A DNA stretch of 12,257 bases from contig NW_003140833.1 in NCBI RefSeq assembly GCF_000003605.2, forward strand, positions 2,865 to 15,121. The letters are read 5' to 3'. Position 1 is the stretch's first letter. Every line of letters begins with the position of its first letter. Source of the DNA: Saccoglossus kowalevskii (taxonomy: Eukaryota > Hemichordata > Enteropneusta > Harrimaniidae). The position numbers and the translations under genes were made by a program. Shown in pieces: positions 7,725-12,257 of this stretch. Below the pieces are notes generated by a model. That model saw only the letters and a list, made by a program, of their open reading frames with translations. It was not told the origin of the DNA and ran no database searches.

Positions 7725-8438
7725 TTGTTAGTTGTTATTGAGAAAAACACTATTGTAGGAAATGATTCCCGCATAATGCAGCGCTCATTTGAACGCACAG
7801 AATAATGAAAACCATCCCTGATAATGAAGTAAGCAGTAAAGCAGCACCACGCATAATATTTGGGAGATGGTACACAACTCTTGGAAATTACAATTACTAA
7901 AATTCATAGAATTGTTAACTTTATTACATTAAAATAAAATTACAAAATTCTTGGTACAGTTTAACTCGTAGTTCAATATATCCATCAATATGTTCAATAT
8001 CTATAAATCGGAACAAATATATAAAATATATCAAAAATATATAAAATATGCACACATATTCAACTTCACACATTTTGATAACATTAAAATACATCGGCTA
8101 TGCTAATTGTTGTTTTGCTTTCCATGTGTCACCATTTTGCTACATCTATAGCTGCCGTGGTGTGCCAGTCGAATGCACCTCCCCCTCAAGTCTTCAACCT
8201 TTTGGAACAGTACAATTCGTGCTCGCTGGAAACTGATGTCTCTAGTAATTATTAGCTTAGTTCTTGTCACCTACAGAGTGTATTAAAAACTGCATTATGC
8301 ATGGGCAACATTCTCGAATTTTCCTACTTTTGGGGGATAGAGGTTTGCAGGATTTTGTGAGAAAAAAATGTCTGATGCAGAAAACGAGAATGAGTCGTCT
8401 TAAAATAAAATGCTTTTGAGGGGTTAGGCAACATTAAT
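7725..8438. other. Gene-free AT-rich stretch
   Basis: Nothing with coding or RNA signal was seen. A short ATATATAAAATAT direct repeat lies near 8017-8048, and CATTCTCG (8309-8316) faces CGAGAATG (8385-8392). Confidence 0.55.
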
Positions 8439-9101
8439 TGGGGGCAGTGTGATAGGTAAATTTGATGTTTTGAAACCCTTCACTTAGGTAACCGGGATTC
8501 GAATGTTTTCCACGTTGGACTGACAAAATACACAGAAGCTCAATTCGTGTCACCTTCGATTCTCCGACTGCCTCGTGCTCGTTCCCCGAGACAGCTTCAA
8601 GTCACTTTATTAACTTCTCAACTTATTAGCCAATTACAAGTTAGTATCAAAGCTGCAAGGCGTTGCCTCCAAACAAACAGCCAATCACACGAAAGTTTTA
8701 CACGTCATAACACAATTCATTAATCGTTACTACATTAGGAAAACCACTTCATAGTGTCAACGTCAGTTTATATTTATAGGCGCTAATGGTCTTGCAATAA
8801 CATTCCACAGTTGACATTCATATACATCATTAGTTCTGGATTCTGGCCATATACCCTCCAAGATGCGGCTTAAACTTGTGAATAACAAGCTCATGAGAAC
8901 GTGTCGACAGATCTCAGCCAGTCCTGCTGTCTGGCTTCATCAGCCAGCCGTTATCAGTGAATGTCATGGCAACCACCAAGAAGCAGAAATATAAATCATG
9001 ACACAACCACCTTTTCAAATTCTGCTTATGCACTCCGGACATAATGTCCCCATATCAAAGATGTCGTCACACTTATATTCCACACGTTAAATATATCAAC
9101 A
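8439..9101 (-). repeat. 3' LTR of the retroelement (boundaries approximate)
   Basis: The minus-strand start TGTTGATATATT at 9101 follows a purine-rich GCATGAGGAG. It carries GCCAATCACAC (8680-8690), GCCAATTAC (8629-8637), ACGTCATA (8702-8709), ATTAATCGTT (8719-8728) and a poly(A) signal AATAAA (TTTATT at 8606-8611), in the same order and spacing as in the solo LTR. The low end is placed at a TG at 8439, giving a length near that of the solo LTR, but 8467 and 8504 are also possible. The 5' LTR is outside the window, so neither end nor the target duplication can be confirmed. Confidence 0.6.
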
Positions 9102-9111
9102 CTCCTCATGC
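9102..9111 (-). other. Polypurine tract candidate (plus-strand primer site)
   Basis: GCATGAGGAG on the minus strand abuts the TGTTGAT start of the LTR. Ty3/gypsy elements prime plus-strand synthesis at such purine-rich sites. It is short and not purely purine, so this is a moderate call. Confidence 0.45.
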
Positions 9112-9170
9112 AAATAAAACACACACTAATATAACAAAAAGTATAGTTTCAAATGAGTAAAAACAATGAT

Positions 9171-9240
9171 TAAATACAATGACTATAAGTCTAAATACAA
9201 TGGTTATAATTCTAAATACAATGGTTATAATTCTAAATAT
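9171..9240. repeat. 21-bp tandem repeat, 3.3 copies
   Basis: Units at 9171-9191, 9192-9212 and 9213-9233, plus a 7-base partial. The last two full units are identical (TAAATACAATGGTTATAATTC); the first differs at three bases. It lies between the env stop and the polypurine tract. Confidence 0.9.
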
Positions 9241-9321
9241 CCTACTCTACCAAGGAGAGGTGCCAGCACTTCACTTGTTACACAAATATTCAGCATTTGA
9301 TTTTCCTACCTATCCTGCATA

Positions 9322-10059
9322 TCAGTAATATTCTCTTTGAATTTCGATATAAATCTCAGACAATCCCACCAGCAATCTGTAATAATTCCCTACACCTTCT
9401 ACGGCTATGCACACACTATCTTTCCATTTCGGTACCTTAATAGCCTTGGGCAAAGGAATCGCACGTTCTTTATTATGTAGTTCGTATTTCAAATCATCAC
9501 ACTCAATATTCAACACAGACGTGAATATGCCCCGCTCGATGGTCAAATTTTCAATTACAGGTCGCTTCGCAAAGGCCAATTGATTCGGGGACACGTACAG
9601 GGTCATGACATTTATTAAGACATACAGCTTGTCATTCGATATCTCTAAAATCAATTTCGTAAGGGGCAACTTAAGCGCACGATACATTATAGAGCGGTTA
9701 CGATAACATTTATACAACCGAATAATCGCCAATGTCAATAAGAATCCTGAACACAATAAAATTAGAATTAAGGTTTCATTTCGAAGTTGGATCATGGAAC
9801 CCTTCAAATCTCGCAAGGGATGATCAGTGATTAACTCATCTACCGGCAAATATAACGTTTTAGCCCGGGCCCTGGGAATGGTTGCAATCAATATACTCAA
9901 AGTTCTCACCTTACAAATTGTATATACCGACAGAATCAGTGACCCTGTACATATAATAGCCAGAACGGTTTCAATTATAGTAATAGATTTGACTTCTAAA
10001 AACGGCAAGACAGGAGTTTCATTCATTTGTGTCGCTAAATAATTTGTCCGCGATGGCAT
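9322..10059 (-). pseudogene. env: Env C-terminal fragment: membrane anchor and long cytoplasmic tail
   Basis: A 245-codon frame ending in its own stop at 9322. It starts at a convenient ATG, but the true reading comes in from upstream Env in another frame, so this is a piece of a broken gene. A hydrophobic stretch at about residues 26-49 and a second at about 96-114 could span the membrane; the second is followed by basic residues (RLYKCYRNR). After it comes a tail of about 125 residues that alternates hydrophobic and polar residues and looks strand-rich, with no motif I recognise. Errantivirus and baculovirus F-type fusion proteins have a membrane anchor at this place; a tail this long is less usual. 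Context and gene order make the Env call firm; the role of the tail is unknown. Confidence 0.7.
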
Positions 10060-10204
10060 AATAAATTGGTTTGTTTTTCTTCAGTAAATCCGCCGTCCTG
10101 TTTAAATCCACCACCAAACGTGCGTCAGAACGTACAATCTCATTCCAATTCCCCCTATTAATGGTTATATTAGTGAGTTGCACTCTCCACGGATTCTTAT
10201 ACAT
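10019..10204 (-). pseudogene. env: Env stem fragment in a shifted frame
   Basis: A short open frame (61 codons) between the Cys-rich fragment and the membrane-anchor fragment, overlapping each by about 40 bases in a different frame. It contains an N-glycosylation-type NIT site and hydrophilic, charged sequence, as expected of the ectodomain stem before the membrane. Its position and complementary overlap suggest the original reading passed through it, with one indel near each overlap. Too short to assign on its own. Confidence 0.5.
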
Positions 10205-10668
10205 TGATTCCCCTTGATTTCTATCAAGTCTTCTGGGTCATAAAAGGGTATTAAGAATGGCAAATTTACCGGATGCAGAAACGTGGGGGCCTCGTCTTCA
10301 GTGCAACTAGTCAAAAACGATGGTATATAACAATTATCTGAATGTATAGCGCATCCACATGGCAATTTAATTATACACATTGTGCAACCTTCAACAGGCT
10401 CTGGACTTCTATCCCCGCATTCCATCGACCATTTTGTATTATTTCTATTTACTAAGATATTTCCCCCTCCTACTTTAAGAACTTTCGGGTTGTATACAGG
10501 ATTAATTATTAAATCTATTTTACATGTATTATGAATGTTTATGAATTCTTTATTGTCATAGAACCAGGCCTTCGTACACGACGGCTTACGCATATTTATC
10601 ATAGTAATTACGGAGGGGCAATCTTTTACTGACAAACCACTACAAGTCGAAAATTGATCCGCACTCAT
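10165..10668 (-). pseudogene. env: Env Cys-rich ectodomain fragment (F-type fusion protein)
   Basis: A 167-codon frame with about 14 cysteines. The signature W80, C84, C95, C98 then LPCGC (102-106) and a CYIP step matches the Cys-rich region of insect errantivirus Env and baculovirus F-like fusion proteins, downstream of the fusion-subunit helices. The reading appears to run about 30 bases upstream of the ATG used here. Before that the stretch 10669-10805 is broken by stops in every plausible frame. The frame ends early at 10165, with the likely continuation in the next frame. The ectodomain would have faced outside the cell or particle. Confidence 0.75.
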
Positions 10669-10805
10669 TTCAATATAGGATGTCTCATCTTCATTGAACC
10701 CCGAAATACTCCTGAAACTGACGTAATTTTCGTGCGCCCGTTATTTGCTGTATTATTATCAAAACGTTGAGGCTATCACCTAAATCATAAGGGAGGGAAT
10801 GACTA
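10669..10805 (-). pseudogene. env: Broken Env joint region with stops
   Basis: This lies between the helical and Cys-rich Env fragments. The upstream frame stops at 10806. A neighbouring frame stays open for a few tens of bases and then also meets stops, including a cluster near 10740-10760. At least one indel plus point mutations are needed to explain it. Confidence 0.55.
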
Positions 10806-11294
10806 TCACCTTATACACCTTGAATATGTCATTTTTATTGTAATGGGGATCCTAACCTTTATGTACACATTTTTGTCCGTACGCCGAAATGTCACTCTCG
10901 CATTATGGTAATAATAATTCAAGTTATATGCTATATTAAAACTAGGATATTTCCTTTGTACTTTCTTCCTTACCGCTCTTAAAGCATTCCCTAACACCTT
11001 TGGTTCGACCAACTGCAAAGGCAACCTTTCTTGTAATAACACGTCCATCAAACCCACCCTACGATGTGTCTCCCTTTCAAGTAACTGTAACGTTTGCAAC
11101 CGCTGGACAGCATATCGAAACATTAAATGCGTGGATCGCCGTTCATAATTTAACTCTTTTTCTAACGCCTCTTGATTGAGTTCCATGTTATTCAAGCGTT
11201 CTCTCCATTGCGATAAACTAGATACGATCGAATAAATCGCTTCATGATTTTCCTTAACCCCATTTAAAGCATTTTTTATTCTATTTTCTATTCT
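10806..11294 (-). pseudogene. env: Env fusion-subunit helical region, joined in frame to integrase
   Basis: The last 162 codons of the frame open from 11606. After the integrase core, from about residue 105, the protein changes character: charged heptad-like sequence rich in Leu, Glu, Arg and Asn (an expected coiled coil, about residues 105-170), then an LPLQLVEP segment and a YIKVRIPI strand before the stop. These steps match the fusion-subunit part of the insect F-type/errantivirus Env family. Env's signal peptide, receptor-binding part, cleavage site and fusion peptide are not seen before it, so they are missing along with the end of integrase. The joint lies within a short repetitive AGAATAGAAAATAGAATA sequence, which may have helped the deletion. 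Confidence 0.7.
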
Positions 11295-12146
11295 AAATAC
11301 GTTCCAATCTTCCTGTCTAGAGTCGCAAAACATACTTAATATTTGAATTAATGTTTGATTAAAACGTTCCGTATTCGCGTTGCATTGTGGGTTATATGGC
11401 GTCGTGTTGGCTTTTCTGACTCCAAACATTTGACAGCTCGCCCTGATTACTTCCGATAAGAAATTTTGATTCCTATCTGATAAGAGACATCGTGGAGCAC
11501 CGTATCTACATATAATTTCATCAAATAGAATTCTAGCTTTTGTGCGCGCGGACATGTTTTCTGTAGGAAAAGCCTCGGCCCACTTGGTGAAGTAATCGGT
11601 AAACACGATGATATATCGATTTCCCGCCCGAGTTTAATGTATGGGTCCAATAAAATCAACACCGACCCTGTGCCAAGGAGCCTCTATTTTTTGTGAAACG
11701 AGGGGAGCCTTTGAGCGTAGTTTAGGAGATTTCCTAGTAGCGCAATCTACACACATAAACACCCAACTGTGGATTTCAGACGACATTTTTGGCCAATAAT
11801 AACGTTAGCTGATTGAAGCATAGGTCTTTGCAAACCTAAAATGACCTGCTGTCACTTCATTGTGAAATTGTTCTAAGACGCGATTTCTTAATTTATGCGG
11901 AATGACCAACTGTTTCACGTAATTCTGTTCTTTACTAAATCTACCCTTGGGGAACCAAAGATGATACAATTTTCCATTTTCCATAAAATATTCATCCCTA
12001 ATATATCCCAATATTCGCGCTTTGCGCGGTTCATGTGGTAGGGTCCCATTTGTTAAATAATCTATTATTTGGCTTAATTCTTGGGCGGCCTGTTGCATTT
12101 CACTAACATTGCACCAGTCCGCGTCTTCAGGCGTTCCACCGATCAT
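11295..12146 (-). pseudogene. pol: Retroelement integrase: zinc finger and D,D-35-E core, two in-frame stops
   Basis: Integrase inserts the reverse-transcribed element DNA into the host genome. One frame carries the whole piece. The N-terminal HHCC finger has FHNEVTAGHF for the two His and CVDC (11742-11753) for the two Cys. Core residues are Asp in VGVDFIGP (11655-11657), Asp in LLSDRNQNF and Glu in NTERFNQTL; the last two are exactly 35 residues apart, the canonical spacing. TAA stops at 11805-11807 (after the finger's His pair) and 11634-11636 (just after the first catalytic Asp) break it, while the catalytic residues themselves survive. The C-terminal domain is absent: at about 11294 the sequence switches to Env in the same frame. 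The start at 12146 is only the first ATG in frame; the real reading comes from upstream pol. Confidence 0.88.
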
Positions 12147-12257
12147 ATTTCTCTTCGCAATGTACGTCTACCGGTCTTTCATTATTAATTTCTGGTTGGG
12201 CTCTATCGGGTATTAAGGATATTATTCTGATTAAATCATCATCCTCCTCTAATTCTG
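12147..12257 (-). pseudogene. pol: Pol linker between RNase H and integrase, shifted frame, cut by window edge
   Basis: The minus strand is open across this stretch from 12255, with an acidic ELEEDDDL start and a PVDVHCEEKYDRW segment near the end. This frame closes shortly after 12146, while integrase continues in another frame, so an indel lies near 12140. Position just before the integrase finger fits the low-conservation linker after RNase H in Ty3/gypsy Pol. Confidence 0.55.

Larger units (their letters stand above)
8439..12257 (-). mobile_element. Ty3/gypsy-type LTR retroelement with env, 3' part, decayed
   Basis: On the minus strand, in order: RNase H/integrase linker, integrase, Env pieces, a short untranslated stretch, a polypurine tract and the 3' LTR. 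The order pol-integrase then env then LTR is that of Ty3/gypsy elements with a third gene, such as errantiviruses. The 5' LTR, gag, protease, reverse transcriptase and RNase H would lie beyond 12257. Two in-frame stops in integrase, at least three frame changes in env, one in the linker, and an internal deletion joining integrase to env show that this copy is not functional. Its low-coordinate end is uncertain. Confidence 0.85.

Noticed and set aside
7586-7798. 70-codon minus-strand open frame
   Set aside because: It covers the right inverted-repeat arm of the split DNA element, so it is repeat sequence rather than a gene.
8485-8503. GGTAACCGGGATTCGAA, resembling a tRNA 3' part or a primer-binding site
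   Set aside because: As a primer site it would need a plus-strand element with an LTR ending just before it, and none is seen. As a tRNA it lacks the rest of the cloverleaf.
9827-10042. 71-codon plus-strand open frame
   Set aside because: It is the antisense shadow of the Env membrane-anchor fragment.
11447-11662. 71-codon minus-strand open frame
   Set aside because: It is a second frame over the integrase core; the homology lies in the other frame.

Overview
The window looks like animal nuclear DNA, probably from an invertebrate. It is AT-rich, has very few open frames, is dense in transposable elements with long inverted repeats, and holds a Ty3/gypsy-type LTR retroelement with an envelope gene of the insect-errantivirus/baculovirus-F kind. 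The species cannot be named from the sequence. Two things carry coding signal: the start of a secreted multi-copy peptide precursor at the left edge, and the decayed retroelement filling the right third. Both lie on the minus strand.

Left edge (1-277, minus): a signal peptide, a short acidic spacer, a Lys-Arg site, then a 16-residue unit repeated at least three times and running off the window. Each unit is DHYGWMNF plus SDPE, bounded by Lys-Lys, so the layout is that of a multi-copy neuropeptide or peptide-hormone precursor. The octapeptide shares the YGWMxF core with the cholecystokinin/cionin family but has Asn for Asp and no glycine for amidation. This is the most interesting item in the window.

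Middle (about 300-8440): no convincing gene. It holds a possible 151-bp CAGTGGC-ended mini-element (470-620); an imperfect hairpin (1021-1104); an AT microsatellite; a 1.85-kb non-autonomous inverted-repeat element (3360-5211) whose interior is an array of about 170-185-bp repeats, each built round an 18-bp-arm palindrome; and a second inverted-repeat element (6167-7724) whose left arm is split by a 665-bp solo LTR with a CTAT target duplication.

Right (about 8439-12257, minus): the 3' part of an LTR retroelement. Reading from high to low coordinates it holds the end of the RNase H/integrase linker, the integrase zinc finger and D,D-35-E core, an in-frame joint to an Env fusion-subunit fragment, more Env pieces in shifted frames, a short untranslated stretch with 21-bp tandem repeats, a polypurine tract and the 3' LTR. 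Two in-frame stops, several frame changes and the internal deletion make it a dead copy. Its LTR shares a colinear core with the solo LTR at 6197-6861, so both come from related families.
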